The position numbers and the translations under genes were made by a program. A stretch of 64,000 nt of DNA, from assembly GCF_005239225.2 (NCBI RefSeq), contig NC_133284.1:29436339-29500338 (forward strand), read 5' to 3'. A model generated the notes under the pieces. It made no database searches. It was not told the DNA's origin and saw only the letters and a program-made list of their open reading frames with translations. Source of the stretch: Populus alba. Taxonomy: Eukaryota; Streptophyta; Magnoliopsida; Malpighiales; Salicaceae. Of the stretch, positions 22,501 through 34,291 are shown one piece after another (positions within the stretch are counted from its first letter, which is position 1; every line of letters starts with the position of its first letter).

Positions 22501-24411
22501 TGACTTCTCTACCCATTAGCAAGCTAAGATAAAATTACTGACCGCTAATCATGCACAACAAGAATGCAGGCGAAATGTCACACGAAGAGTTTTAACTCTG
22601 AAAATTCACAAGATATCATATAAGATATATTTTAAATGATACAACAGACCCAGATCATTCAAGTTCATGTTGGAAAGAAAGACTTACTTGGTTATAATAT
22701 GTTGGCATCCATGTAAGAAGAATAAATGTACCCCAGTTGTGACAGAAGTGGGACACTATCAGAGCCCATACAGGGGCTTTCGACAAGATCAGTCCCCAAG
22801 GAATCGATTTAACAGGTTCCTTGGAAGAACTGTTCGCAAAAATCAACTTCTTTTCTTCAGGCCGTAGCTGAGGATCATCAAGAGGTGAACTGTGTGCCTG
22901 TAGGTATAAAGAATGAAGAATGAACATCTTGAAAGGTGACACATTTTTTTACAGGGGAAGAGAACCCTTAATTAAAAGCAAAATTTAAATCAGAAATTAT
23001 AATTTTCATGGAAAGAAAAATTAAAGGCTAAACAAAATTTTAATCATCTAGGCTGCCAAACTTCTTAATACCAAAAGCGTCTTGTAATAGGAATGGAATT
23101 TGAATCTACCATCTCTGTCCAAAAGTTGAAAAGAAACATGCTAAATGAAAATAATGATAGTCTACAAAGTACAACAAGCATTTTTTACCTTACTGAGCCA
23201 TGCAGCAAACCAAACTGTTCCTAGAGAACCAAAGGAGTAAAAGACCGATGGCCATCCAAACTGATGTATTAAGAATGGTGAAAAGGCCAGGCCAGTGACT
23301 GATCCAAGGTACATCCCACTATACACAAGCGCTAATGACCTACTCCTCTCTGATACAGGAACCCATTTGGACAGAATGGTATTCATGGCAGGCATCGCAA
23401 CCCCCTGATACAGCACCAAACTAAATTAACAAACATCCACTGTAGAATACGACAAAAACGCTTGTTTGTCAATCAATAGTTTATCTAAATAACTTACCTC
23501 GCCAATCCCCATGAACGCGCGAACAATGAGTAGGAAGGGCAATCCAGCTTTAGCAGCAACAGGAGTAAGAGCCGTGGCAATGGACCACCAAATGACGCCA
23601 AATCCCAAAACCCTCTTCCCGCCCACTGTGTCCGCCCAAATGCCACCAGCAATCTATCAATCATAAAAAGAATATAAAATAAAATTATTAGTAAGAAAAT
23701 GTATAGTAATCTAGAGAGAGAGCTTGTTAAAGTTACCTGAGTGAGTAGGTAGCCCCAGAAAAAAGAAGACTGGATCAAACCGACAGTGGCTGGGTTCCAA
23801 TTGTACTCGGCTGACATTGGTAGTATTGCAATGCTCATGTTTACCTGATTAACAGCATCTGCTCATGATTTACTTCTTAATTACTCCAGAAAAAATAAAA
23901 AATAAATTATGAACTTCAAGAATTCTAATTTTTCTCCATAGTTAGAGTTAAGAGTACTGTTATCTCCTCTTTATGATAATTCAACATATAAAGGAAAATC
24001 AAAGCAGATATGAAAGAAACGAAATGAATGACAGCAACGTACTCTATCCATATTGCAAAGAAGAAAAGCCGAGAAACAGAGAATCACAATGACCCATCGT
24101 TTAGGGAACTCTTCCCACCACGGCACCGTACTATCCAGAACGGCATCGTCCAAAGCATCCTCCTCCAACTTCGCCGACTCCAAGATCTCATACCTATCCG
24201 ACTTAACATCAGCATACACCTTCCCCGTCTCACCCCGACCCGAATTCCTCACCGAGACCCGAAAGACACAGCACCTTTGATCAGTGGGTAACCGGACTCG
24301 GAAATTAAGCGCCTCTCTAGGTCTTTTAGGGCACGAGATATCGGGAAGTGATTTTAGAGGGCGAAAAGGACGGTCGGTGAAGGAGTAGAGAAGAGCTCTA
24401 GTAGTGTTCAT
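19580..24411 (-). CDS. PHT4;1: PHT4;1 (ANTR1) plastid/thylakoid phosphate transporter, 10 coding exons
   Basis: Coding exons (minus): 24411-24043, 23844-23737, 23653-23498, 23404-23189, 22897-22688, 21961-21824, 21688-21587, 21256-21191, 20948-20864, 19677-19580. Every intron has GT/AG ends and the phases join to a 515-aa protein. Residues 1 to about 65 form a Ser/Arg-rich plastid leader, and EEFPKRWVIVILCFSAFLLCNMDR opens TM1. A major-facilitator loop motif GGIWADTVGGKR lies at 162-173, followed by family blocks GVAMPAMNTILSKWVP and SERSRSLALVYSGMYLGSVT, HFCHNWGTFILLTWMPTYY and a C-terminal STGEKILD. This is the anion:sodium symporter (SLC17-like) PHT4 family; PHT4;1 moves phosphate across the thylakoid membrane. 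The MNTTRALL start and the exon 1 body favour PHT4;1 over the close paralogue PHT4;4 (ascorbate). The last intron (20863-19678) is the longest. No key segment is missing. Confidence 0.9.
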
Positions 24412-24520
24412 GGCGCTGGTGGTGGTGGTGCTGCCGTGAGGAAGTGAGATTGTTAGTGCTCCTTCACCACATTTTCAGATAGGGAAGGAGAGCAGGATAT
24501 TTTGAGTTTTGGAGGGAGGG

Positions 24521-24529
24521 ATATTTATG
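24521..24529 (-). promoter_or_regulatory. Possible TATA box of PHT4;1
   Basis: CATAAATAT on the minus strand about 110 bp upstream of the start codon, set in a GC-richer stretch. It is plausible by distance only. Confidence 0.4.
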
Positions 24530-24539
24530 GGGATTGGTG

Positions 24540-26250
24540 ATTGTTTTCACATGTGGTGCTGTGTGATTGGAGAGGATTGGAGGATGAAAGGGCGGGGAGT
24601 TTTAACTCTTAACAGAGAACAATACAGTTGGTCGTTGGGTTATTTTGTGGGCTGAGCTAACAATCAAGTGTAGGCCCATTAGTTATTTGCTTAGTTTTGA
24701 TTTCGACGGGCTTCGGTCAATAGAAAGTTAGAAACCAATCTAACATCAATGATGGGCTTAAACTTGGGTCCAAACTTCAAATGCTGGAGTCGTTTACTGT
24801 GGGCTGGTCGCTAGCTCCAGCTTCAAATGTTCTCCCCTCGTTGTTAATTAATTAAAGCTTACAGGAGGAAAAATGTTATTTATATTTTTTTTTTTAGTAG
24901 ACACGGAAAATGTTTTCAATGACTTATCCTTTTATGATACAGTGGCTCAACCATTAGTTGTTTGACTCAACTTCAACTCTACACGAATAAGTTAGTTCAA
25001 AGCAGAAGGATTGAAATATTTTATACACATCTTATTAGTTTAATAAAGCTCATGAATAGAATGGTCAGAAACCGGGTAATGGTTTAACATGCATGAGTTT
25101 GATAGAACTGAGCGGTCTAGTTTTGGTTTTTTTTTTTTTCTAAGCTTGATATTTCTAAGCTCAATTACATTCTAAGCCTAAATATTTGTGAATCTAATAA
25201 AATATTAGACCCAACTTTTTTGATCATATCTTGTGATCTTATCTAACAACTTAAGCTATTGAATTGATATGTTTTTTTAACACAAACCACCCAAGTAAAA
25301 GGATTTATGATATTTATTCTCTTATTTTACATTTTAAAAGCACTCATTACATAAAAAATAAAAGCAAGTGTTATCGTTTTTAGAGTTTGATGTTCTTCCC
25401 TTTATTTAGTATAATTTTTTACTTTAAATTCATTGACTTAATTGTTGGAGGATCTTTAAATCCTATAAAAAAAACTATTTTGCAAGAATTGAGAATTCTA
25501 TCACCAATCCTCTACTTTTCTTGTATATATATAAAAAAAAAAATTGAAATGAACATATGATTGTCTATTTTGTAGATAACTAAACACTATTCATGAGTAT
25601 GTTTAATCCCTGAAGATCATTAAAAGCTATGCCAGTTAAAATAATTTTTTTTTTTAGTTATAGTCTTAAAAATATTGCTTTTAAAGATATTATTTTTATT
25701 GCTTTCATCTCACATATGATCTCTGGAGATAAAAAGCGGTCCTATTTATAATGTTTTGATATAACTTGTATATATCAATATATTTGAAATTCAAAGCAAG
25801 CGCAAGTGATAATTGCATGCGGTAATATATATAAAGCAACAAGAATATTTGCTTTTAATGCAGATCTTGAGCAAAAAATTAAGGGCGTCCCGTTTCAAAA
25901 CAGTTGTACAAATAACACAGTACGATAAAGATTCTTCATTAATCTTGACACCCAGGTGGGTGCCCGATTATATACTTTAGTAAAATTGATTGCTAAAGCT
26001 TAGGAAAAGGATCGGAACTTGGGCCAAAAATATGAAAGGACAAAGGACACATTTGGTGATTTTAGGTGGCGATTAACCAACGAGGAGAAGCGTGTGCATG
26101 TGATAAATTATGTTTTAGAATTTTATTTAATAATTTAAATATATCATTTAATAACATATTAGAATTTTATAATTAAGTAGTTATGAATTTAAATTTTATT
26201 ATTTTTATTTATTTTATAAAAATTAAATATAAATGGTGTATAAAAATTAA
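24540..26250. other. Intergenic region, no gene
   Basis: Upstream flank of PHT4;1 grading into AT-rich DNA with T-runs. No ORF, RNA gene or element border is supported. Confidence 0.5.
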
Positions 26251-26254
26251 ATAT

Positions 26255-27060
26255 AAATGGTGTGATTGTTTCCCGGAAAGTGGTTTCCGGAAATTATTTT
26301 CTAAAGTTTCTTGTGTTTGTTCGTCATTAAAAAAGTTGGTCAACGAAAAACACTTTTCGGTCAATGAAAAATACTTTCTAATCAAAGAAAAATTTGGTTT
26401 GGTTTCCAGAAAAGTATTTTCTTTTTTTATTTTGGATGAAAAATACTTTTTGAAAATTGTGAAAAAATTTAGAAATATCATATTATTTGCTGATTATATT
26501 AAATTTGATCATCAAACTTTTAATTGCTATATATATATTTGTTTTTTTTTTTCAATTTTATTCTTTAAAATTTAATTTTTATATAAATTTTGGTCCTTAT
26601 TTTTATAATTATTATTTACTTTTTTCTTATTATTTTTAATTGAAATTTTTTATCTATCAAATTTAATTCTTATTTTTTTATTGTTACTTATTTTATTTTA
26701 AATAATTTATGAAATATTAATTATTATTATTTTAATTTCTTCACCTTTTAATTTTTTAATTTTTTAAATTTAACCTCTATTGTTTTGATTATTATTTATT
26801 TTATTTGAGATAATTTATGAAATTATATTTTTAAAAAATTTCATTGTCATTCAATTTTTTAATTTGTAAGATTTGTTTCTTATTATTTTAATAAACTTGA
26901 AAAAAATGAAACATTCATAAGTTACTTTATAATTCATTTTTCATGACATAAACTAAACATTGAAAAAAAAATTTTAACTTATTTTTCATTGCACTACCAA
27001 ACATCATAAAATAATTCATTTTCTAAAATAAAACTGATTTTCAGCAAATAAACAGGGCTA
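26255..27060. mobile_element. Probable non-autonomous DNA transposon or MITE-like repeat
   Basis: The left part (26268-26480) repeats variants of a TTTCCGGAAA / GAAAAATACTTT motif, a block I know as a common interspersed plant repeat. The middle is T-rich. The right end (26995-27060) has TCATTTTCTAAAATAAAACT and CAGCAAATAAACAGGGCT, whose complement loosely mirrors the left end. No transposase is encoded. The overlapping ORFs at 26183-26575 and 26209-26481 are repeat translations. Borders are uncertain. Confidence 0.4.
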
Positions 27061-27528
27061 AATAGTATTAATTTATGTAAATTTTAAATTTAAAAAATAA
27101 TTTAAATTATTAAATTGAATTAATTACCTGACAATCGGCATTCAAGAACAAGAGAAAACTCTGCAACGCTTTGTGAAATATAATTGAGAATCTAATTTTT
27201 AAACTAGACTTTGAAATGAAACATTTTGTAAGCCATAAGCAAGCATCTTATCAGATAAGATCGTGTTGGATATCTGTCCGCGCTCTGTCCACATCATTTT
27301 GCCGGCTTGGGTGTGTGTCGTAAAAATAAGAGCATGGGTGTGTGGGGCCCAAACGACAGCACTGGGATTTTTAACATATATTTTAATCTTAAATTAAATT
27401 AAAATGGTCACCAATCAACCTTCTTTAATTAAAACAATGTCGGCATCTTTCTTTTATGAGACTGCTGGGAAGAGAAGTAAAGAGTAAGGAACTGGGAACC
27501 GAGGCTTTTTTATTATTATTATTATTAG

Positions 27529-27650
27529 TTGAGTCAACAAAATGTTCAAAGTCAATTTTAATCACTGCCCTTTTTTTTCATGTGGGGTTATCAACGTGCT
27601 GTAGATGCTGTTGAACTGTTGAGTCAACAAAATGGTTAAAGTCAATTTTT
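27529..27650 (+). repeat. Short direct repeat pair
   Basis: A block of about 29 bp, GTTGAGTCAACAAAATG then KTYAAAGTCAATTTT, occurs near 27529-27558 and again at 27617-27648, about 90 bp apart. An (ATT)n tract directly precedes the first copy. Each copy contains the palindrome TTGAGTCAA. Confidence 0.7.
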
Positions 27651-27782
27651 TGATTTTTTATTTAAAATTACTTTTTATGTTTTTAATCATTTTAAGATAC
27701 TAATATTAAAAAATATATATTATTTTAATATATTTTTAAATAAAATTATTTTAAAAAATAATTATATTTTCACATTACCTAA
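27645..27782 (-). repeat. AT-rich dispersed repeat, reverse copy
   Basis: Starts directly after the second short direct repeat and ends near TTTCACATTACC. Its core is TTAATCATTTTAAGATACTA then ATATTATTTTAATATATTTT. Confidence 0.55.
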
Positions 27783-27954
27783 ATATAATCATTTGATTTG
27801 ATAGCCAATAAGCTAGTTTAAGGCGACATTTATCAAAAGGTTATTAATGTTGTCAGCGGCATAAAGTTTGTTCCGAACTCACTCGAGTCTTGGTCTCGAT
27901 GATAGCTATTTGTCACCGCCAGCAGCTGCTTATGATCCTCTTTCAGTTAGAAGC

Positions 27955-28160
27955 ATGTTTGAGTATGTTTTTGAGATTGTTTTTTTTAAGTATTTTTTAT
28001 TTAAAAATATATTAAAATAATATTTTTTATTTTTTTAAAATTATTTTTAATATCAGTATATTAAAATAATTTAAAAATATTAAAAAAATATTAATTTTAA
28101 TTTTTTAAAAAATATTATTAAAATACAAAAAACAAATAAATTTTTATTCAAATAAAAAAA
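27955..28160 (+). repeat. AT-rich dispersed repeat, forward copy
   Basis: One of the clearest copies: AAGTATTTTTTATTTAAAAA, TATATTAAAATAATATTTTT, TTTTAATATCAGTATATTAA, then AATAATTTAAAAATATTAAA. The left edge reads GAAGCATGTTTGAGTATGTT. Confidence 0.65.
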
Positions 28161-28494
28161 ACATAATGATATCAATGACTAATGTCGTGTCACAACCCAG
28201 CAATTATTATATTTAGCCTGACAACGATGGTAATGAAGTTATCCATCACACGCATGATTTTTGTGAAGGGTTTTAGGATAATGTGTTGGACACAAAAGCT
28301 CTTTTATTTCGACAATGCATGATGATAATCAAATTAATACATGTTTCCACCATACTCTCTTAAATTTTGACTTCTCTGTCAACTATAATTTTGAGTGTGT
28401 TTTTATACCCTTTTTTTACGATATTGTATAGAGTTTTCAGCTCCCAAACAAAGTCAATGAGCATATATGTATCTGTATTTTTAAAAGCATGGAT

Positions 28495-28660
28495 GGAAGT
28501 GTGTTTGTGATTGATTTTTAAAGTATTTTTTATTTGAAAATATATCAAAATAATATTTTTTTTATTTTTTAAAAAATTATTTTTGATATCAACACATTAA
28601 AATAATATAAAAACACTAAATAATTATTAATATAAATATATATTTTTATTTTATTTAACT
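28495..28660 (+). repeat. AT-rich dispersed repeat, forward copy
   Basis: Left edge GAAGTGTGTTTGTGATTG parallels the edge of the copy at 27955. The core TGATATCAACACATTAAAAT is well kept. Confidence 0.65.
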
Positions 28661-28767
28661 TATTTAAGCGGAATTACTCCACTGGAAATTTCTTTGTAAA
28701 TTGTACATGTCTCTAGATTTTACAACAAGAAAAGAAGATGATTTTGCCCATATCTACTACCATGGTA

Positions 28768-28915
28768 TGAGTAGTGTTTGATAATATGATATTTATTGTT
28801 TTTTAAAATATTTTTATTTATAAGGGTATTAAAATAATATTATTTTATTTTAAAAATAAATGTATAAAAAAATGTTAAAATAAAATAAAAAAATTTAAAA
28901 GCAATTTTATTACCG
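28768..28915 (+). repeat. AT-rich dispersed repeat, forward copy (worn)
   Basis: Left edge GTAGTGTTTGATAATATG, shortened middle, right edge ATTACCGCACAAACAAAGAC. The two edges are loosely complementary, as expected for inverted ends. Confidence 0.5.
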
Positions 28916-28919
28916 CACA

Positions 28920-30700
28920 AACAAAGACACTGTTAATAAACGTGAGACACAGAGGGATCGGGAGAATATTTATCGGCCAAATAAAAAGATAGTGCTGGCC
29001 CACTTCAAAAGCAAGACAGTCCTATCATGTGGCCCACATAAAATCTTGGCTTTGCCTTCCAATATATCGCGAGTTGAGGGGAAGGAAGCAAAATAAAACA
29101 ACATTAATAATAACAACAATAATAAGAAAAAACACCAATATTGCTACTGCCTTCTGCAGGGAAGACGTAAGAATGGCTACCCAGCACCAACTTTGATATT
29201 TGTGTTAAACCGAAAACGACCCGTCAACTAGCTGGGTTGGTTTCTGTTGTGATTTTGAAAGATAATGTACCTGCCCGATTGACCATCGAAGCAAATCAAT
29301 ACCAAGTTGTTATCATGGTTGAGCTGACAAATTCAGCAAATTATAACATACTTTGGATTCAATTTACTTGGAATTACCTGCCTCTTTGACGACTTTGTGT
29401 TAGCTTAATATCCAGTGCTAGTGCAACGTTATATCAAGCTAATCACGGTTGCTTTCTCTGCGTCAGCTCATGTGGAAAAGCTAACTTGATTACCTCTCTT
29501 CTCTATCCTCTTACCTCATCACACTAGTTCTTTCAACTGTTTCTGGGTATGATTCAACAATGTAATTGGAAGTTTCAAGACAAAGTTGCTCACACACTGA
29601 GGGGCACTAATTAAAACAACTTTCTCGAATATGGATTTTCTGTAAATGACTCGAAAAAACTTTCACAAGATTACTTCTTAAGATTCTTCATTTGATTCTT
29701 GGTCACTGCTGCTTTTAGGACAGAGGATCAGATTCGTCGTTGCTGTTGTTAAAAATTGTAACTAAAGGCTGAGCATCTGCAAGAGATCATGTGTTTCGTG
29801 GTCATGTATATGCTATATGCATTGGATTCTCCTTGAGAGCAGGGGAAGAGCGGCAGTATCTGTGTTCATAAGCAAATTGTGAGGAATCGACACTCAAATT
29901 CATGTTGTTACGATCTGTAAGAGGCAGAAAGAAAATATAAAAACAAGATAAGTTTGTCTGCTTAACGAGGAACCCCTGCACGTGTGGAGATAGCCACGTT
30001 CATCTCTTATCTAGGAGTTTGAATTACGCCTCCGATAACAATATATAATAAGGTACCATATATCAGTATTTGCAGTTGCAGTTGCAGTTGCATCATCAGC
30101 ATTAGAGGACTCCACATGCCAAGCCCGCCTTTCTTGCTTCCTCTTAATAATTTGCCCTATCTCCTCACCGATCCCGAGAGAAAACAAGGTCTCGATGTTT
30201 ATGCCTCTCGCACACAGCCATATCAACCTTAATTACCCCGGCAACTTTGCAATGCTGGAGAAATATTAACTTAAAAAAAATAATTTAAATTAAAAAAAAA
30301 ATGGTATTTTGACTGCTGACAAACACCCTAAATAGAGTGTAAAACGTCAATATATAGATGGGAAGAAAGCTTGGATAAGATTAACATTTTTCTTGGAATT
30401 ATTGGGAGTTACTTTTCGATAAAAAATGATTTCAACTGAACTCAGCTGTAATGATATTTTCTGCTTTGATCCTCATTATCATCTAAAAAACTAGAACGAT
30501 AAAGTATCATGCTGTGCCCCACACATGAAAGAAAATAAATATGACAATATATGCCATGAAGTTGCGTTCCACCTACTCTTAACTTTATTCTTCCATGCCC
30601 CCACCCTTAATGTCAGCTTCCTCTACATTCATTCTTTCTTTCCTTTGCTATACTTTCTCCCTTGCTTCTTCCATCATTCCTTCTCACATGACTCCCCCTC
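28920..30700. other. Intergenic region upstream of the zinc-finger gene
   Basis: 29000-30200 has moderate base composition but no ORF with a known domain. 30240-30300 is AT-rich. The last 170 bases before 30768 are strongly CT-rich and likely the 5' leader of the next gene. Confidence 0.5.
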
Positions 30701-30767
30701 TCTCTAGGACAGGAATGCCGATGTCCTGAAGAATTACCAGAGCTCAAGCTGATTCCAAAATTAAACA

Positions 30768-31910
30768 ATGGCAACCAATAGAGGTTCAGTCTTCAACAAA
30801 TTCCTCTCTTTCTTTATCCTTCTTCTCCATCTTGGTTGCTTTATTTTCAAAGCCAAATTAGATGATCGCCAACCAGCCAAGAAACGCAAGAAAGTCTCTC
30901 CTCTCGCTCCCATTTCTTCTTCTCATTCTCGCCTGAAACCCCACAAAGCTCTCTCTTCCTCTTGGTCCTACCTCAAAAGCATTTTCTCTGGTAAAACGTC
31001 CAAAACCCAAACTCAACCTGCAGCTCCGATTCTAACCTCAGCAAGATCATCACAACAATCCATTGTCTCCATGATCCTATCTGATCAAACTCACTTGCCC
31101 GAACTTCCACCAAGGAAAAAGTCAACTGGGTCCTGCGAAGAATCCGATATCTCTACAGATCACCAATTCTTTCCTTTGAGAAATGATATTTTTCCATGCA
31201 CAGCTTGCGGTGAAGTTTTCCAGAAACCTCAGCTTCTTGAACAGCATCAAGCTATCAAACATGCTGTCACACAGCTTCTAGACGGTGATTCAGGCAAGAA
31301 TATAGTCGATATCATATTTAAAACTGGATGGTCTTGCAAAGAGAAGAGCCCAGAAATCCGTAGGATTTTGAAGATCCATAATAGTCCAAAGATATTGTCA
31401 AGATTTGAGGAGTACAGAGAGTTTGTCAAAGCCAAAGCAGCGAGAAACAGTCCTATCAAGAGACGAGATGAGAGGTGCATTGCTGATGGTAATGAGCTCT
31501 TGAGGTTTTACTGCTCAACTTTTATGTGTGATTTAGGACTGAACAGGGATTCTAGTATTTGTAACCAGCAATATTGCAGTGTTTGTGGGATAATCAAGTC
31601 TGGTTTCTCACCGAAGATGGATGGAATTTCTACACTGTCTACTAGCTGGAGAGCACACATGGCGTTCCCTGAGGAGATCGAAGAGGAGTTCAAGTTCATG
31701 AACGTGAAACGGGCTATGCTAGTTTGCCGGGTCGTGGCGGGTCGGATCGGGTGTGATCTGGAGGAGGATATAGACAAGCAGGATAGTGGGTCTGATTCTG
31801 TCCTGGGAAGGGGTGGCAGTGGGATCCACACGAGGTTGGACGAGGAGGAGCTGTTGGTGTTTAATCCAAGGGCTGTGCTTCCCTGCTTTGTTATTGTATA
31901 TACTGTGTGA
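30768..31910 (+). CDS. C2H2 zinc-finger protein with PARP-like (ADP-ribosylation-fold) C-terminal region
   Basis: Single exon, 380 aa; the start AACAATGGC matches the plant initiation consensus. Residues 12-28 are hydrophobic (FLSFFILLLHLGCFIF), followed by a Lys/Arg patch (36-42), so the N-terminus may be a signal anchor. A single C2H2 finger has C144, C147, H160, H165 (spacing 2-12-4). After it, IVDIIFKTGW (179-188), a GNELLRFYCST block (241-251), CSVCGIIKSGF (270-280), KRAMLVCRVVAGRIG (314-328) and LLVFNPRAVLPCFVIVY (362-378) follow the order of conserved blocks in PARP-fold domains such as those of plant RCD1/SRO proteins. The canonical H-Y-E triad is not obvious, so enzyme activity is doubtful. 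Relatives in plants are annotated only as C2H2-like zinc-finger proteins (At2g29660 is the positional match from memory). Role unknown. Confidence 0.75.
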   Translation: MATNRGSVFNKFLSFFILLLHLGCFIFKAKLDDRQPAKKRKKVSPLAPISSSHSRLKPHKALSSSWSYLKSIFSGKTSKTQTQPAAPILTSARSSQQSIVSMILSDQTHLPELPPRKKSTGSCEESDISTDHQFFPLRNDIFPCTACGEVFQKPQLLEQHQAIKHAVTQLLDGDSGKNIVDIIFKTGWSCKEKSPEIRRILKIHNSPKILSRFEEYREFVKAKAARNSPIKRRDERCIADGNELLRFYCSTFMCDLGLNRDSSICNQQYCSVCGIIKSGFSPKMDGISTLSTSWRAHMAFPEEIEEEFKFMNVKRAMLVCRVVAGRIGCDLEEDIDKQDSGSDSVLGRGGSGIHTRLDEEELLVFNPRAVLPCFVIVYTV

Positions 31911-32132
31911 GTGTGATCATGGTAATAGCGTATGATCCCTTCTGCTTGTGTTTTTAATTTTGATGGATTTGTCAAGTGTGATGTGTGGTGGTGATCATGG
32001 CTTTTGATTTTACATTTTTACTTGATCCGTGAATGTGACCAAAACATGGTCAGTTGGTCTCGACCCCATTAACCCAGAGAGTAGATGCTGTATAATGTTA
32101 GTTGCGGATTAATTTCTCCTGATTTGCTTCTG

Positions 32133-32134
<2 letters not shown>

Positions 32135-32186
<52 letters not shown>
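32135..32186. repeat. (TTA)n microsatellite
   Basis: About 17 uninterrupted TTA units, likely length-variable between individuals. Confidence 0.95.
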
Positions 32187-32187
<1 letters not shown>

Positions 32188-32495
32188 CTCATAATTATTA
32201 TCAAGGGCTATAACCCCCATGGAAATAGCTACTGTCACGTAAGAGACAACTTAAATGTAATGTAAATAACCTTCCATTTGGACAACAAACAACTTGGTGT
32301 GTTAATTTGTGAGTTTTTAGCATTATTAATTTTGTACTTCATTAAGTCAATTATTGATATGATTTGGAATTGTCCTGACAAGAAAAAAGAAAAAGGTGTT
32401 CTTGTTCAATTTAACAATGCGGTGTCGGTGCTGCTTGATATGGTTTTCCCACCATGTTTCAGTAATAGAATTTATAAGGAAATTCAGATTTCGGT

Positions 32496-32575
32496 AAATG
32501 TTATGTTTTTATTTAAAAATATATTAAAATAATTATTTTAATAAAAATTATTTTTAATTTCATCATATCAAAACA
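32496..32575 (+). repeat. AT-rich dispersed repeat, forward partial copy
   Basis: Core TTTTTATTTAAAAATATATT then TTTTTAATTTCATCATATCA. It is cut short by a (TA)n tract at 32576-32596. Confidence 0.5.
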
Positions 32576-32664
32576 ATATATATATATATATATATAACAC
32601 AGTTTCGATCCATTCTCGAATAATAAGTTAATATCTCCTATGCCATTTAGAACTTACGCGTTAA

Positions 32665-32835
32665 TTCCTTATTTGTTTTACGATGAAAACGTATTTTTTT
32701 AAAAAATAAAATTTTTTATTTAAAATTAATATTTTTTTAGTATTTTTAAATCATTTTAATATGTTAATGTTAAAAATAAAATAAAATTTTTAAAAAATAC
32801 ATTTTAAAAATAATTTTGATAATGATATTAAATAA
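32665..32835 (-). repeat. AT-rich dispersed repeat, reverse copy
   Basis: Well kept core TTAATATTTTTTTAGTATTT, TTAAATCATTTTAATATGTT, AATGTTAAAAATAAAATAAA. It lies 0.1 kb from a forward partial copy. Confidence 0.6.
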
Positions 32836-33175
32836 AGTCTAAATCTACTACCACAATTCCGAACGGGTTATAAATTATTCAACAGGCCATGTACTGGTTG
32901 CCTTCACAGCTTTTTTTTTTTTTTTTTAACATTTAACGGAAAAGGGATTGTTATACTTGATCATTTTTTATACCTAAAATGAAATCTCTCGGAAGTTCTA
33001 AGAATCTAAATACTTTAAGAAAAGACTGCTTTTTTTTTTTTTTTTATATAATATTTCATATAATCCGAGCCCTTCGGCTAGGCTTCTTGTCTATCAGTCG
33101 TGATTTATTTATTTATCCTGAGAATATATGGTGGTTCATCACTAACACATGCTCTTCCTATTCATCAGCTTTTCA

Positions 33176-33310
33176 AATGTTTTTAAAATTATTTTTTATC
33201 TAATAAAATATCAAATTAATATTTTTTTTAGTATTTTTTAATAATTTTAATATGTTAACATTAAAAAAAAATAAAAAAATATTTTAATATATTTCACAAA
33301 CTACCTTATC
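33176..33310 (-). repeat. AT-rich dispersed repeat, reverse copy
   Basis: Core AATTAATATTTTTTTTAGTA then TTTTAATATGTTAACATTAA. The right edge is CACAAACTACCTTATCAAAT. Confidence 0.6.
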
Positions 33311-34065
33311 AAATACACAGTTGAATGGGCTGTTTTATGGAGCTGGCCCACTCATGACTATGGTCTGGGTCCATAAGGAATTCCGCCTTATCCATCCCAC
33401 CCCCTATCTGGGCTGAGCTTGGTGGAGAGTTGCTTGATGTGCCCTCAATCAAGTCATTAAGGCTACGTTGCTGTAAAATCATAGAAATCGAGCAAATTCA
33501 AAACCTCCATTTCCGTGCCAAGAAGCAAGCCAGATTTTCACCGCAAAAAGCTAAAGGAAATTCAAGAACAAGTCTGCAGAGGAGTCCCCAAACTTCCTGC
33601 TGCTGTTCATTCAAAGCCTCTTCTTTCTTAAATCTTCCACTCCCAAAAACACAGAGACACTAGAAAAAACCCTGTAAATGCTTGTATAATAGGTATGTTA
33701 TCTACTTCATTTTTGTATATATGTGTTTTAGAGCTGCAGCAGAGAGGAGTGGACCCTAATTATGACTTGAGTATTGGAGAAAGCAATGAGTGGCTGTCTG
33801 TATTAGTTACATGGCATGTTTATTGCTGGACTGCCATTTTTTTTTTTCTTTTTTTTTCGTAATGTATTTGATCACTATATTGCAGTTGATTCTGGTTAAT
33901 TTTTGTTTTCAGTGGCCGGTGGATTCCTACATCAAACTGGCCATCACTTGCAAATAATTACGTGCTCTGTTTGCTTTTTTTTCTTGCTGGAATGGGCGAG
34001 GATTAAGGTACAATGTCCCATTCCTCTACCAGAACAATAATAGTTGAGTTTGATTATAGGATGTT

Positions 34066-34190
34066 CGCATGTTATTTTTTAAAATGATTTTTATTTTAAA
34101 AATATTAAAATAATATTTTTTATATTAATGTATTAAAATAATTTAAAAACATTAAAACAATATTTAATTAAAATAAAATGATACCACAGT
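34066..34190 (+). repeat. AT-rich dispersed repeat, forward copy
   Basis: Short copy with AAATATTAAAATAATATTTT and ATTAAAATAATTTAAAAACA. The right edge is ATGATACCACAGT. Confidence 0.55.
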
Positions 34191-34291
34191 ATTTTTTTTC
34201 TTCATAGCCTATACAACAATAATTTAGTTGCTGGACTATACAAATAATGAGTTGACGTCCTCAATTGCAGTATACATTATATATATATATA

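Larger units (their letters stand above)
31911..34260. other. Intergenic region with microsatellites and AT-rich repeats
   Basis: Begins with the zinc-finger gene's 3' flank. 33420-34010 is more balanced and could be non-coding transcript or old exon sequence: splice-like GTATGT occurs at 33693, TTTTCAG at 33906-33912, and GGTAC at 34007. The 77-codon ORF at 33430-33663 has no recognisable domain. Confidence 0.4.

Noticed and set aside
26183..26575. 130-codon plus-strand ORF
   Set aside because: Lies on a repetitive element with GAAAAATACTTT-type sub-repeats; composition is Lys/Phe/Ile low complexity.
31508..31975. 155-codon minus-strand ORF opposite the zinc-finger gene
   Set aside because: Shadow of the coding strand; no domain and Ser-rich low complexity.
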